NCBI RefSeq assembly: GCF_004214815.1
Contig: NZ_CP035926.1
Span: 372,001 to 436,000 of the forward strand
From: Aliarcobacter thereius LMG 24486
GTDB taxonomy: Bacteria > Campylobacterota > Campylobacteria > Campylobacterales > Arcobacteraceae
Length of the DNA stretch: 64,000 bases
Direction: 5' to 3'
The notes beneath the pieces were generated by a model, which ran no database searches, was not told the origin of the DNA, and worked only from the letters and a program-made list of their open reading frames with translations. Both the position numbers and the translations under genes were made by a program. Every line of letters begins with the position of its first letter. The stretch's first letter is position 1. This document shows, in pieces, positions 26,270 to 34,910 of the stretch.

Positions 26270-27194
26270 GAAAAAAGCTTTGGTTCTACTAAATATGGGT
26301 GGAGCAAGAAATAAAGATGAGTTAAAGATGTTTCTTAAAAATATGTTTAATGATAAAAATATTTTAACAATAAATTCAAATTTTTTAAGAAAGTTAATAG
26401 CTTTTATAATCACAAAAAGAAGATTAAATGAAGCTTGGAAAAACTATGAATTAATTGGAAATCAATCTCCTATAAATCCTTTGACAGAAAAACTTGTATC
26501 AAAATGTAATGAAGAGATAAAAGATTTTAAAACTTATCAAGCTATGAGATACACTCCACCTTTTGCAAAAGATGTTATAAAAGAGATATTAGAAGATGGA
26601 ATAGAAGAGATAGTTTTACTTCCACTTTATCCACAGTTTTCAACAACAACTACAAAATCATCTGTTGAAGATTTTATAGATTATTTACCATATAGTTTTG
26701 GACAAAATATAAGATATATAGATAATTTTTATAAAAATGAAGTTTTTAATTTATGTATTGTAAATGAGATTAAAAGAAATATAGAAGAAAATGAAGATTA
26801 TAGTTTAATATTTTCAGCTCACGGTTTACCACAAAAGATAGTTGATAAAGATGATCCTTATGAGGAACAAATGAAAGAGCATGTAGCGATATTATCACAA
26901 ATGCTTAAAGAAAAAGGATTGAACTTTAAATCAATTAATCTTGCATATCAATCAAAAGTAGGACCAATGAAATGGCTTGAACCATCTTTAGATGAAAAGC
27001 TAAAAGAGTTTAAAAATGAAAAAGTTTTAATCTATCCACTCTCTTTTATAGTTGATAACTCTGAAACAGATTTTGAATTAGCTATTGAATACAAACATAT
27101 TGCAGATAATTTAGGAATAAAAGAGTATAAAGTTTGTAAGTGTGTGAATGATAGTAAGGCTTTTATAGAAGCTATAAAAGATATTATAAAATAG
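26259..27194 (+). CDS. hemH: ferrochelatase
   Basis: A 311-residue ferrochelatase, the last step of haem synthesis, inserting ferrous iron into protoporphyrin. Family motifs are ALVLLNMGG near the start, AMRYTPPFAKDVIKE, LPLYPQFSTTTTKSS, the catalytic histidine in IFSAHGLP, and YPLSFIVDNSETDFELAIEY near the end. It starts inside the ABC ATPase gene and is convergent with the YkgJ-type gene. Its product feeds the cytochromes encoded nearby. A 12-bp inverted repeat straddles its stop codon. Confidence 0.95.
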   Translation: MENKKKALVLLNMGGARNKDELKMFLKNMFNDKNILTINSNFLRKLIAFIITKRRLNEAWKNYELIGNQSPINPLTEKLVSKCNEEIKDFKTYQAMRYTPPFAKDVIKEILEDGIEEIVLLPLYPQFSTTTTKSSVEDFIDYLPYSFGQNIRYIDNFYKNEVFNLCIVNEIKRNIEENEDYSLIFSAHGLPQKIVDKDDPYEEQMKEHVAILSQMLKEKGLNFKSINLAYQSKVGPMKWLEPSLDEKLKEFKNEKVLIYPLSFIVDNSETDFELAIEYKHIADNLGIKEYKVCKCVNDSKAFIEAIKDIIK

Positions 27195-27207
27195 ATTATA
27201 ATATCTT
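27178..27207. terminator. hairpin spanning the convergent hemH and YkgJ stop codons
   Basis: AAGATATTATAA (27178-27189) and TTATAATATCTT (27196-27207) form a perfect 12-bp stem with a six-base loop. The two genes end one base apart, so the hairpin lies partly within both coding regions. Confidence 0.5.
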
Positions 27208-27762
27208 ATAGTTTTTTAAATTTTTTAAAGATTTTTTATGATAAGTCAAATATCGTGAAGAATCTTTTCCAATATATTTATAAAAATCAATAGCTTTTAT
27301 TGTAAATACTTTTTTAAAATCATTTTTATTTAAGTTTTCAAATAAATAGTGAGTTTCAATATATTTATCTTGATAATTTTTAAAATCATAATTTAAAAGT
27401 GTTATTTTATTCTCTCCTTTATAAACTTCAGGACAAGAGTTATCAATATATATTTTATTGTCTATATTTGGACTAAATGGGTAGTTTTTACATACCTTTG
27501 GTCTATTTTTATAAATACTACAAATATTGTTTTTAAGATAGAAACAAGAGTTAAAACCATCTGATAATAAAATAACAGGTTTTAAAAAATTTAAATTTCC
27601 AAAAATAAAAAGAATAGGGAAAATTTCATATAAAGTTTCAAACTCTTCTTTAAGTATTTGTGAAAATATTGTTCCGTTTTCTCCTTTGCAACATTTTGCA
27701 TCACAATTTTCACAAGAACCAAAATTTATGGAATTATTATCTATTTGAATAAAGTTTTTCAT
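27196..27762 (-). CDS. YkgJ-family cysteine cluster protein
   Basis: A 188-residue protein with the zinc/iron chelating cysteine pattern of the YkgJ (CxxCxxxCC) family: SCENCDAKCCKG near residue 16, then CFYLKNNICSIYKNRPKVCKNYPF and a later DNSCPEVY. The cysteines probably bind an iron-sulfur cluster or zinc; the enzymatic role is not established. No clear Shine-Dalgarno sequence precedes the ATG. It is transcribed divergently from the inositol-phosphatase gene. Confidence 0.8.
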   Translation of the reverse strand: MKNFIQIDNNSINFGSCENCDAKCCKGENGTIFSQILKEEFETLYEIFPILFIFGNLNFLKPVILLSDGFNSCFYLKNNICSIYKNRPKVCKNYPFSPNIDNKIYIDNSCPEVYKGENKITLLNYDFKNYQDKYIETHYLFENLNKNDFKKVFTIKAIDFYKYIGKDSSRYLTYHKKSLKNLKNYKIL

Positions 27763-27826
27763 TTTGAAATATTACATATTTTTTGCTTGAATTAGATAAA
27801 ATAGATAAAACTTATAAGGGAAAATT

Positions 27827-28600
27827 ATGAAAAAAAGATTAATCAAAATAGTAAAAAAAGCTGGAAAAATTTTAAAAAAAGGCTATTACTCTGATAAGTC
27901 TGTAAGATTTAAAGCAAAAAAAGATTTAGTAACAATTTATGATTTAGCTGTGGAAAAATATTTAAAAAAAGAGTTTAGTAAATATTTTAAAGAGTTTAAT
28001 ATAATAGCAGAAGAATCAAACAACAATAACATAGAGTTTGGAAATTCAATAATAATAGATCCAATAGATGGAACTACAAACTTCGTAAATAAAGTTCCAC
28101 ATACTGCAATAAGTGTAGGAGTTTATAAAGATAAAAAACCTTATATGGCTATTGTTTATAATCCTATTTTAAATGAACTTTATTATGCAAAAAAAGATCA
28201 TGGAGCTTTTTTAAATGGAAAAAGAATAAGTGTAAGTAAAGAAGATGATTTACAAAAATCACTTCTAGCAACAGGTTTTCCATATAGTAGTGGAGAAAAT
28301 GTAGATGATTTAAATGATGTTGTAGGAAAAATAAAAAATGTTTTACCCCATTGTCAAGATATAAGAAGACTAGGAAGTGCTTCAATAGATCTTTGTATGG
28401 TTGCAAAAGGTGTTTTTGAAGGATATTATGAGATGAATTTAAAAGCTTGGGATGTAAGTGCTGGAATTTTAATTTTAAGTGAAGCTGGTGGAAAAGTTAC
28501 AAATATAAATTCAGAAGAGTATAAACTTTTTGAAGATAAATATATAGTTGCTACAAATTCATATATTCATGAAAAACTACTAAATAAACTTGATATTTAG
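27827..28600 (+). CDS. suhB: inositol monophosphatase family protein (SuhB-like)
   Basis: A 257-residue metal-dependent phosphatase. Metal-binding motifs are NIIAEESN, IIIDPIDGTTNFVNKVPH and LKAWDVSAGILILSEAGG, all conserved in the IMPase family, which acts on inositol phosphate, fructose-1,6-bisphosphate or 3'-phosphoadenosine phosphates. Length is right for SuhB; CysQ-type activity cannot be excluded. AAGGGA precedes the ATG. The gene stands alone before glmS. Confidence 0.88.
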   Translation: MKKRLIKIVKKAGKILKKGYYSDKSVRFKAKKDLVTIYDLAVEKYLKKEFSKYFKEFNIIAEESNNNNIEFGNSIIIDPIDGTTNFVNKVPHTAISVGVYKDKKPYMAIVYNPILNELYYAKKDHGAFLNGKRISVSKEDDLQKSLLATGFPYSSGENVDDLNDVVGKIKNVLPHCQDIRRLGSASIDLCMVAKGVFEGYYEMNLKAWDVSAGILILSEAGGKVTNINSEEYKLFEDKYIVATNSYIHEKLLNKLDI

Positions 28601-28671
28601 TAATTTTTAGCTATTATCTTAGCTTTTAATAAATAAAATTCTTAATAAAAATATATGTAAGGGAAATAAAT

Positions 28672-30474
28672 ATGTGTGGAATTGTTGGATATATTGGTAA
28701 ACAAGATAGTTGTAAAATTCTACTTGATGGATTAAAAGAGCTAGAATATAGAGGATATGATAGTGCAGGAATTGCAGCTTTAAATGATAAAGGGATAGAT
28801 GTATTTAAAGCAGTTGGTAAACTTGTAAATCTTGAAGATAAAGTTAATGAATCTAAAAATGGTATTTATAATCTTGGAATAGGGCATACAAGATGGGCAA
28901 CTCATGGTAAACCAACAGAAGTGAATGCTCATCCACACCTAGGCGAATACTCTTATGTTGTACATAATGGAATCATTGAAAATTATAAAGAGCTAAAAGA
29001 CGAGCTTTTATCTTTTGGACATAAGTTTATATCTCAAACTGATACAGAAGTTATAGTTCATCTTTTTGAACACTATAATAACAGTTTAAAAGATTCAAAG
29101 AAAGCTTTTCAAGAGACTATAAAAAGGCTTGAAGGTGCTTTTGCAATACTTTTAATTACAAAAGATGAACCAGAAAAGATATTTTTCTATAAGCTAGGAA
29201 GTCCTATGATTGTAGCTCGAGGATTAGAAGAAAATGAAGTGTTATTTGCTTCATCAGATTCAGCTTTAATCGGACTTGCAAGTGATGTTGTATATCTTGA
29301 TGATAGAGTTGGTGGAATTGCTACAAAAAACAATATTGAGTTTTTTTCACAAAATATTCTTTGGTCAAAACTTCCAAGTTCAAAACAAACTGCTCAGAAA
29401 AATGGTTTTAGATATTTTATGGAGAAAGAGATTTATGAGCAAAGTGTCGTTGTAAGCGATACAATGTTAGGTCGAGTAAAAGATAGTGAAATAAATTTTG
29501 ATGAGATAAATTCAACTATTCTTGAAGGAATTACAGAGATTAAAATTTGTGCTTGTGGTACTTCATATCATGCTGGTTTAGTATCTTCATATCTTTTTGA
29601 AAGAGTTGCAAAATTAAAATGTTCTGTTGAGGTTGCAAGTGAATTTAGATATAAAGAACCTCTTTTAACAAAAAATACACTTTTTATAGTAATTTCGCAA
29701 AGTGGTGAAACAGCCGATACTCTTGAAGCTTTAAAAATGGCAAAAGAGGCTGGACTTAAAACATTAGTAATTTGTAATGTTGATAACTCATCAATGACAA
29801 GAGTTGCAGAACATACAATTTTAACAAGAGCAGGTATTGAAAAAGGTGTGGCTTCGACTAAAGCATTTTCTACTCAGACTGTTGTTTTATGGATGTTAAG
29901 TCTTTATTTTGCAAAACTTAAAAATAGTATTTCTAAAGAGTTTTTAGAAAAAGAGATTCAAACTTTAAGAGAAGTTCCAAAAGCTTTAAAAGTTTATGAA
30001 AGTATTCATGAAAAAGCAAAAAGATTATCAAAAAGATATCTTCATGGACATGGGTTCTTCTTTATAGGAAGAGATGTGTTTTATCCTTTAGCACTTGAAG
30101 GAGCTTTAAAATTAAAAGAGATATCTTATTTACATGCTGAAGGTTATCCAGCTGGTGAGATGAAACATGGTCCAATTGCTCTTGCTGATCCAGAACTATT
30201 TACAATTGCTTTAATGCCAAAAACTATGTTGTATGATAAAATCAAATCAAATGTTGAAGAACTAAGTGCAAGAGATAGTACAATTTGTGCAATCTCTCCA
30301 CTTGATTTTGAATTAGCAGATGATTTTATAAAAATTAATGATTGTGAACATTATATGCTAGAGTTTTTTGAAATGCTTATTGCTTTACAGCTTTTATCAA
30401 TGGAAATTTCAATTAGACTTGAAAATGATGTTGATATGCCAAGAAATTTAGCAAAATCAGTAACTGTTGAATAA
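28672..30474 (+). CDS. glmS: glutamine:fructose-6-phosphate aminotransferase
   Basis: A 600-residue enzyme making glucosamine-6-phosphate for peptidoglycan and LPS. The N-terminal glutaminase begins MCGIVGYIG with catalytic Cys2, followed by LEYRGYDSAG and GHTRWATHGKP. Two SIS domains follow (ICACGTSYHAGLVSSYLF; FIGRDVFYPLALEGALKLKE), and the C-terminus DMPRNLAKSVTVE is diagnostic. No ribozyme-like leader is present in the 70 bases upstream. A strong A/T hairpin ends the transcript. Confidence 0.98.
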   Translation: MCGIVGYIGKQDSCKILLDGLKELEYRGYDSAGIAALNDKGIDVFKAVGKLVNLEDKVNESKNGIYNLGIGHTRWATHGKPTEVNAHPHLGEYSYVVHNGIIENYKELKDELLSFGHKFISQTDTEVIVHLFEHYNNSLKDSKKAFQETIKRLEGAFAILLITKDEPEKIFFYKLGSPMIVARGLEENEVLFASSDSALIGLASDVVYLDDRVGGIATKNNIEFFSQNILWSKLPSSKQTAQKNGFRYFMEKEIYEQSVVVSDTMLGRVKDSEINFDEINSTILEGITEIKICACGTSYHAGLVSSYLFERVAKLKCSVEVASEFRYKEPLLTKNTLFIVISQSGETADTLEALKMAKEAGLKTLVICNVDNSSMTRVAEHTILTRAGIEKGVASTKAFSTQTVVLWMLSLYFAKLKNSISKEFLEKEIQTLREVPKALKVYESIHEKAKRLSKRYLHGHGFFFIGRDVFYPLALEGALKLKEISYLHAEGYPAGEMKHGPIALADPELFTIALMPKTMLYDKIKSNVEELSARDSTICAISPLDFELADDFIKINDCEHYMLEFFEMLIALQLLSMEISIRLENDVDMPRNLAKSVTVE

Positions 30475-30487
30475 TAAAATCTATATC

Positions 30488-30524
30488 AAAGAAAAAGTTT
30501 GTTAAAGTTACAAACTTTTTCTTT
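30488..30524 (+). terminator. terminator after glmS
   Basis: A perfect 15-bp inverted repeat (AAAGAAAAAGTTTGT with ACAAACTTTTTCTTT) around a TAAAGTT loop, ending in a T-rich run, 14 bases past the glmS stop. Confidence 0.7.
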
Positions 30525-30596
30525 AAATTTTAATATTTTTAGAAAAAATAATTCTTTATATTTTATTTTAGTTTCTTAATAAAAGAACTTTTTAAA

Positions 30597-30660
30597 TGGA
30601 AAACAAAGGATGGAAAACAATTCAAGCAAAAGCTTGTGGAAAACAAAGGATGGAAAACAA
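30597..30660 (+). repeat. direct repeats flanking a hairpin in the metK leader
   Basis: Two identical 24-base copies (30597-30620 and 30637-30660) flank a 16-base segment holding the hairpin CAAGC-AAAA-GCTTG. Each copy itself is TGGAAAACAA, AGGA, TGGAAAACAA, so the ten-base unit occurs four times just ahead of metK. Each AGGATGG carries a Shine-Dalgarno-like AAAGGA and an overlapping ATG. Confidence 0.85.
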
Positions 30661-30661
30661 A

Positions 30662-31870
30662 ATGGAAAAAAAATCACAATATTTATTTACAAGTGAAGTA
30701 GTAAGCCCTGGTCATCCAGATAAGTGTGCAGATATAATTGCAGACTCAATAGTTGATAGGCTAATAATAGAAGATAGTAATAGCAGAGTTGCTAGTGAAG
30801 TTTTTGTTGCTGGAAGACATGTTGTTATTGGTGGAGAAGTTAAATCTAAGGCAAATTTATCACAAAGTGATTATGAGAAAATTGTTAAAGATGCTTTAGC
30901 AAAAATTGGTTATGATGGAAAAGGTGCTTTTTCAAAAGAACAAGCACTTCATCCTGATGATGTAAAAGTTCAAGTATTATTAAACCAACAAAGTCCAGAT
31001 ATAAGCCAAGGTGTTGATCAAACAACGGGAGAGATTGGTGCAGGAGATCAAGGTATTATGTTTGGTTTTGCTTCAAATGAAGCAGATGAATATATGCCAG
31101 CAGCAATTGTTTATGCTAGAAAATTAAGTGATACAGTTTATGACTATGCACTTAAAAATAAAGATAAATTTGGAGTTGATATTAAGACTCAGGTTACAAT
31201 AGATTATGGAACGAAAGAGAATTTTGAAAATGGAATTCCAAAAAGAATTCATACAATAGTTGTATCAGCACCAAGCGTTGAAAGTATGAAAATAGAGGAA
31301 GTTAGAGCTATTATTCAAGATTTAATAGATAAATCAGGCTTACCAGAAAATCTATATAATAAAAATAATACAATAATACATATAAATCCAACAGGAAGAT
31401 ATGTAAATCACTCATCTTTACATGATAGTGGATTAACAGGAAGAAAACTAATAGTTGATAGTTTTGGTGGATATGCACCAATTGGTGGTGGAGCACAAAG
31501 TAGTAAAGATTATACAAAAGTTGATAGAAGTGGATTATATGTAGCAAGATGGATCGCAAAACATATTGTAGCTTCAGGCTTAGCAAAAAAAGCTATTGTA
31601 CAAATATCTTATGCAATTGGTGTTGCTAAACCAACATCAGTAGCAGTTGATACAATGGGAACATTTACAAAACACAATGATGATGTTTTATCTGAGTTTG
31701 TAATGAACAGTTTTTCTTTAACACCAAAATGGATTACAGATAAATTTAAACTGGATAAACCAAGTATTGATACATTTTTATATGCTGATGTAGCTGCAAG
31801 AGGACAAGTTGGTCAAGCTTCATATCCTTGGGAAAAATTAGATGAATTGGATAAGTTTAAAAACATTTAG
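30662..31870 (+). CDS. metK: S-adenosylmethionine synthase
   Basis: A 402-residue enzyme that makes S-adenosylmethionine from methionine and ATP. Motifs: FTSEVVSPGHPDKCADIIAD at the start, GAGDQGIMFG, and GGGAQSSKDYTKVDRSGLY (family GAFSGKD loop variant). The frame stays open to an ATG at 30596 through a repeated segment reading MENKGWKTIQAKACGKQRM, which looks like translated repeat rather than protein. The ATG at 30662 gives MEKKSQYLFTSEVV, the usual length, though the next-best AAAGGA is somewhat far upstream. Alternative in-frame ATGs at 30596 and 30650 could also be used. Confidence 0.96.
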   Translation: MEKKSQYLFTSEVVSPGHPDKCADIIADSIVDRLIIEDSNSRVASEVFVAGRHVVIGGEVKSKANLSQSDYEKIVKDALAKIGYDGKGAFSKEQALHPDDVKVQVLLNQQSPDISQGVDQTTGEIGAGDQGIMFGFASNEADEYMPAAIVYARKLSDTVYDYALKNKDKFGVDIKTQVTIDYGTKENFENGIPKRIHTIVVSAPSVESMKIEEVRAIIQDLIDKSGLPENLYNKNNTIIHINPTGRYVNHSSLHDSGLTGRKLIVDSFGGYAPIGGGAQSSKDYTKVDRSGLYVARWIAKHIVASGLAKKAIVQISYAIGVAKPTSVAVDTMGTFTKHNDDVLSEFVMNSFSLTPKWITDKFKLDKPSIDTFLYADVAARGQVGQASYPWEKLDELDKFKNI

Positions 31871-31917
31871 TAATATTTATATATAATAACACTTTAGAAA
31901 AAGAAGGAGAATAGGTC

Positions 31918-32784
31918 GTGGATTTAAAAAATCTATTTAGTAAAATTTCATTTGATAATACAAGTAAAGAGCAAGCTAAAAAAAGTGAAGCTCCAAGCCA
32001 CTGGATTAAATGTACTAGTTGTAGCTCTTTAATGTTCATTAAAGAGATTGAAAATCAAGATAATGTATGTCCAAAATGTGGATATCACTTAAGAATTGGT
32101 GCAAAAAGAAGAATAGAGATATTAGCAGATGAGAACACTTTTGCTGAGTTTGATACAAATCTAAAACCAAATGACCCTTTAAAATTTGTGGATAAATTAT
32201 CATATAAAAAGAAAGTCGAAGATGCTCTTGCAAAAACAGGAAGAGTTTCAAGTGTTATTAGTGGTGAATGCACAATAAATAGTATCCCAGTTCAACTTGT
32301 AGTTTTTGATTTTGCTTTTATGGGTGGAAGTTTAGGTTCTGTTGAAGGTGAAAAAATTGTAAGAGCTGTAAATAGAGCTATTGAAAAAAGAGAAGCAGTT
32401 ATTATTGTATCAGCTTCAGGTGGAGCTAGAATGCAAGAATCAACTTTTGCTTTAATGCAGATGGCAAAAACAAGTGCAGCATTAAAAAAACTTGATGATG
32501 AAAAATTACCATATATCTCAATATTAACTGACCCAACATTTGGTGGGGTTTCTGCATCTTTTGCTTTATTAGGAGATATAATTATGGCTGAACCAGGAGC
32601 TTTAATTGGCTTTGCTGGACAAAGAGTTATTAAACAGACTATTGGAGCTGATTTACCAGAGAACTTCCAAAGAGCAGAATTTTTATTAGAAAAAGGTTCT
32701 ATTGATATGGTTGTAAATAGAAGAGATATGAAAAAAACAATTAGTGATTTACTAAGTATTTTTGGACAAAAGAAAATTAGCTAA
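31918..32784 (+). CDS. accD: acetyl-CoA carboxylase carboxyltransferase subunit beta
   Basis: A 288-residue subunit that, with AccA, transfers the carboxyl group from biotin to acetyl-CoA to form malonyl-CoA. The N-terminal zinc ribbon shows CTSCSSLMF and CPKCGYHLRI, and the crotonase-type core has SASGGARMQESTFALMQMAK and DPTFGGVSASFALLGDI. GTG start with AAGGAGA seven bases upstream. The ThiE-like gene follows immediately. Confidence 0.97.
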   Translation: MDLKNLFSKISFDNTSKEQAKKSEAPSHWIKCTSCSSLMFIKEIENQDNVCPKCGYHLRIGAKRRIEILADENTFAEFDTNLKPNDPLKFVDKLSYKKKVEDALAKTGRVSSVISGECTINSIPVQLVVFDFAFMGGSLGSVEGEKIVRAVNRAIEKREAVIIVSASGGARMQESTFALMQMAKTSAALKKLDDEKLPYISILTDPTFGGVSASFALLGDIIMAEPGALIGFAGQRVIKQTIGADLPENFQRAEFLLEKGSIDMVVNRRDMKKTISDLLSIFGQKKIS

Positions 32785-32785
32785 A

Positions 32786-33391
32786 ATGCTTTCAAACTTA
32801 GAAAAATCTTTGGGCTTTTTGCTCAATGATTTTAACTACTTATATATTTTATGTGACTACGAAACACTTCAAAAAAGAGATATAACTTTAAAAGACTTTG
32901 TTAAAAAAGTTCAAAACAGTAATGCGAAAATAGTTCAATATAGAGATAAAATTTCAGATGAAAATATGATTATAAATAATCTTAAATATCTTAAAGAAAA
33001 TTTAAATATTCCTATAATTATAAATGATAGATTAGAATTAATTGATTTTGCAGATGGACTTCATTTAGGACAAGAAGATATTCATAAAATACATAAAGAT
33101 AAAAAAATAGCGATAAAACTTTTAAGAACAAAAATAAGAAATAAACTTCTTGGAATATCAACTCATAATGAGATAGAAATACTTGAAGCAAACTCTTTAG
33201 ATATTGATATGATAGGACTTGGAGCATATAAAAATACAAGTACAAAAGATATTTCTAATATTTTAGGTGAAAAGTTATCTTATCTAGCAAAAATATCAAA
33301 ACATCCTGTTTGTGCAATTGGTGGAGTAAAAATTGATGATAAGATAGAAAATGCAAGATTTAATTGTGTTGGAAGCGATTTTTTAAATTGA
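32786..33391 (+). CDS. thiamine-phosphate synthase family protein (ThiE/TenI-like)
   Basis: A TIM-barrel protein of about 201 residues. The motif series of thiamine-phosphate synthase is present in order: IVQYRDK, IIINDR, LHLGQED, LLGISTHN, IGLGAYKNTSTKD and VCAIGGV. This suggests a catalytically competent ThiE joining the thiazole and pyrimidine moieties, though TenI-like paralogues share much of this. The ATG at 32786 begins one base after the accD stop; the frame is also open to a TTG inside accD. It overlaps the rlmH start. Confidence 0.8.
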   Translation: MLSNLEKSLGFLLNDFNYLYILCDYETLQKRDITLKDFVKKVQNSNAKIVQYRDKISDENMIINNLKYLKENLNIPIIINDRLELIDFADGLHLGQEDIHKIHKDKKIAIKLLRTKIRNKLLGISTHNEIEILEANSLDIDMIGLGAYKNTSTKDISNILGEKLSYLAKISKHPVCAIGGVKIDDKIENARFNCVGSDFLN

Positions 33392-33843
33392 AAATAAATA
33401 TCTATATAATTGCAAAAAAATCAAATGATACTTATGATAAATTAATAAATGATTTTATAAAGATGTCTAGTAAATTTGCAAATATATCTATACATTATCT
33501 ATTTAATAATGAGATATCAAAAGCTCAAAATATAAATGAAGTAGAAGCTCAAAAAGTTTATACAAAAGTTTATACACCTTATTTAAAAGGATTTAACATA
33601 GCACTTGATGTTTTAGGAAAGAAAGTTGATACTTTTGCTTTTTCTAAATTTTTAGAAGATAAGAATGAAGTTAATTTTTTTATAGGTGGAGCATATGGTT
33701 TTCAAAGAGAATTTTTACAAGCTTGTGATGAAGTAATATCATTAAGTAATCTAACTTTTGCACATAAAATTGCTACTTTGGTATTGGGTGAGCAGATATT
33801 TAGGTCTTTAAGTATTTTAAATAATCATCCGTATCATAAGTAA
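33388..33843 (+). CDS. rlmH: 23S rRNA (pseudouridine1915-N3)-methyltransferase
   Basis: A SPOUT methyltransferase of about 151 residues that methylates pseudouridine 1915 in helix 69 of 23S rRNA. The knot region is FFIGGAYGFQREFLQACDEVISLSNLTFAHKIATLVLGEQIFRS, ending NNHPYHK as in the family's conserved HPYHK. The TTG at 33388 overlaps the stop of the ThiE-like gene (TTGA) and gives MKINIYIIAKK, the expected start; an earlier in-frame TTG adds an implausible MCWKRFF. It forms a coupled accD / thiE-like / rlmH run. Confidence 0.93.
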   Translation: MKINIYIIAKKSNDTYDKLINDFIKMSSKFANISIHYLFNNEISKAQNINEVEAQKVYTKVYTPYLKGFNIALDVLGKKVDTFAFSKFLEDKNEVNFFIGGAYGFQREFLQACDEVISLSNLTFAHKIATLVLGEQIFRSLSILNNHPYHK

Positions 33844-33902
33844 TTTATAAATATTTAAGTATAATAAATTGACTAAAAAAAACAATAAAAGGAATAAAGA
33901 CA

Positions 33903-34910
33903 ATGGGTCTTAAAAATTATATCATTGCTACAATTTTGTTGATGGTTATTGTATATGCATTTGTACATAGCCTACAATTAAGTGCTTACACTCTTACTTT
34001 ATTAGGAAACTCTTGGACAATGCCAGCTGAACTTTGGATTTTAGTTCCAATGCTTTTCTTAGTTCTTTTGACATATTTACATATGGCTTTTTATACACTG
34101 GTTGAAGGGTTTAAAAGTAGATTTTTGAAACAGGATATTAAGAATATCTTTGATTTAATTAGAACAAAACTAATAGAAGATGATAAAAAAGTAGTATTTA
34201 AAACAAAAGAGTTTAAAGAGTTATCAAAAGTTGTATCTAATATAAAATTTGATTTAAAATCTACTATTGCAAATTTCTCAAATGAAGATTTAAATATTGC
34301 TATTAGAACTATAAATGATATAAATGCTGGAGCTTATATAAAAGATTTAAAAAGCAAACAGGGCACAAAGCTTTATGAGAAAAATATAAAAAATAGAATA
34401 AAAGATGATGCTGATTTTGCTGTTGAAGTTGTAAAAAGAGCAGATAAATATTCTTATGATTTACAAAAAACTGCACTTTTAAAAGTTATTGAAGATAAGA
34501 GTTTAACAACGGTTAAAAAGGCTTATGCTTATGTAAAACTTGATAAAGAACTAGTTACAGCTATACTTAAAAAAGATATAGAAACAGATGATTTCTCTTT
34601 AGGATATGAAGAAGTAATTAGAATATTAAAAGATTTAAAACTTTCAAAAGAAGATTTTGTGGAGTTTGCAAAACTATATGAAGATAGTGAAAAACCAGAT
34701 ATTTTGATTTTACTTTTTGAAAAACTTTCAAGTGAAAATGAAGATGCAACGGATGCTTATTTATATGTATTAAATAAATTTGAGATGAAAGATAAATTAA
34801 GAGAGTTTTTAATCGGTTCAGCTGATGATGAATATGTTGCATTTAAAGCACTTTTAGATTTAAAAGATGCTGGAAAATTATATAGTTTGGAAAGTATAAG
34901 TTATAAATAA
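33903..34910 (+). CDS. conserved membrane protein of unknown function
   Basis: A 335-residue protein with two N-terminal transmembrane helices (about residues 6-26 and 45-67) and a large, charged, helical cytoplasmic part of about 260 residues. Local similarity to tandem helical repeats is suggested by spaced LKDL/LYEDS-type blocks, but no domain is recognised. A TATAAT-like box (AGTATAATA) lies about 45 bases ahead of the ATG. Its stop overlaps the dus start (TAATG), so it is coupled to a tRNA-modifying enzyme. I believe homologues occur across the Arcobacter group, but could not check. Confidence 0.65.
   Translation: MGLKNYIIATILLMVIVYAFVHSLQLSAYTLTLLGNSWTMPAELWILVPMLFLVLLTYLHMAFYTLVEGFKSRFLKQDIKNIFDLIRTKLIEDDKKVVFKTKEFKELSKVVSNIKFDLKSTIANFSNEDLNIAIRTINDINAGAYIKDLKSKQGTKLYEKNIKNRIKDDADFAVEVVKRADKYSYDLQKTALLKVIEDKSLTTVKKAYAYVKLDKELVTAILKKDIETDDFSLGYEEVIRILKDLKLSKEDFVEFAKLYEDSEKPDILILLFEKLSSENEDATDAYLYVLNKFEMKDKLREFLIGSADDEYVAFKALLDLKDAGKLYSLESISYK

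Noticed and set aside
28601-28671. A glmS ribozyme upstream of glmS.
   Set aside because: Only about 70 A/T-rich bases separate the genes; none of the ribozyme's core can fit or is seen, and the element belongs to Gram-positive bacteria.
30475-30661. A SAM riboswitch ahead of metK.
   Set aside because: No conserved SAM-I/II/III core is visible; the leader consists of the glmS terminator, an A/T stretch and the repeat units.
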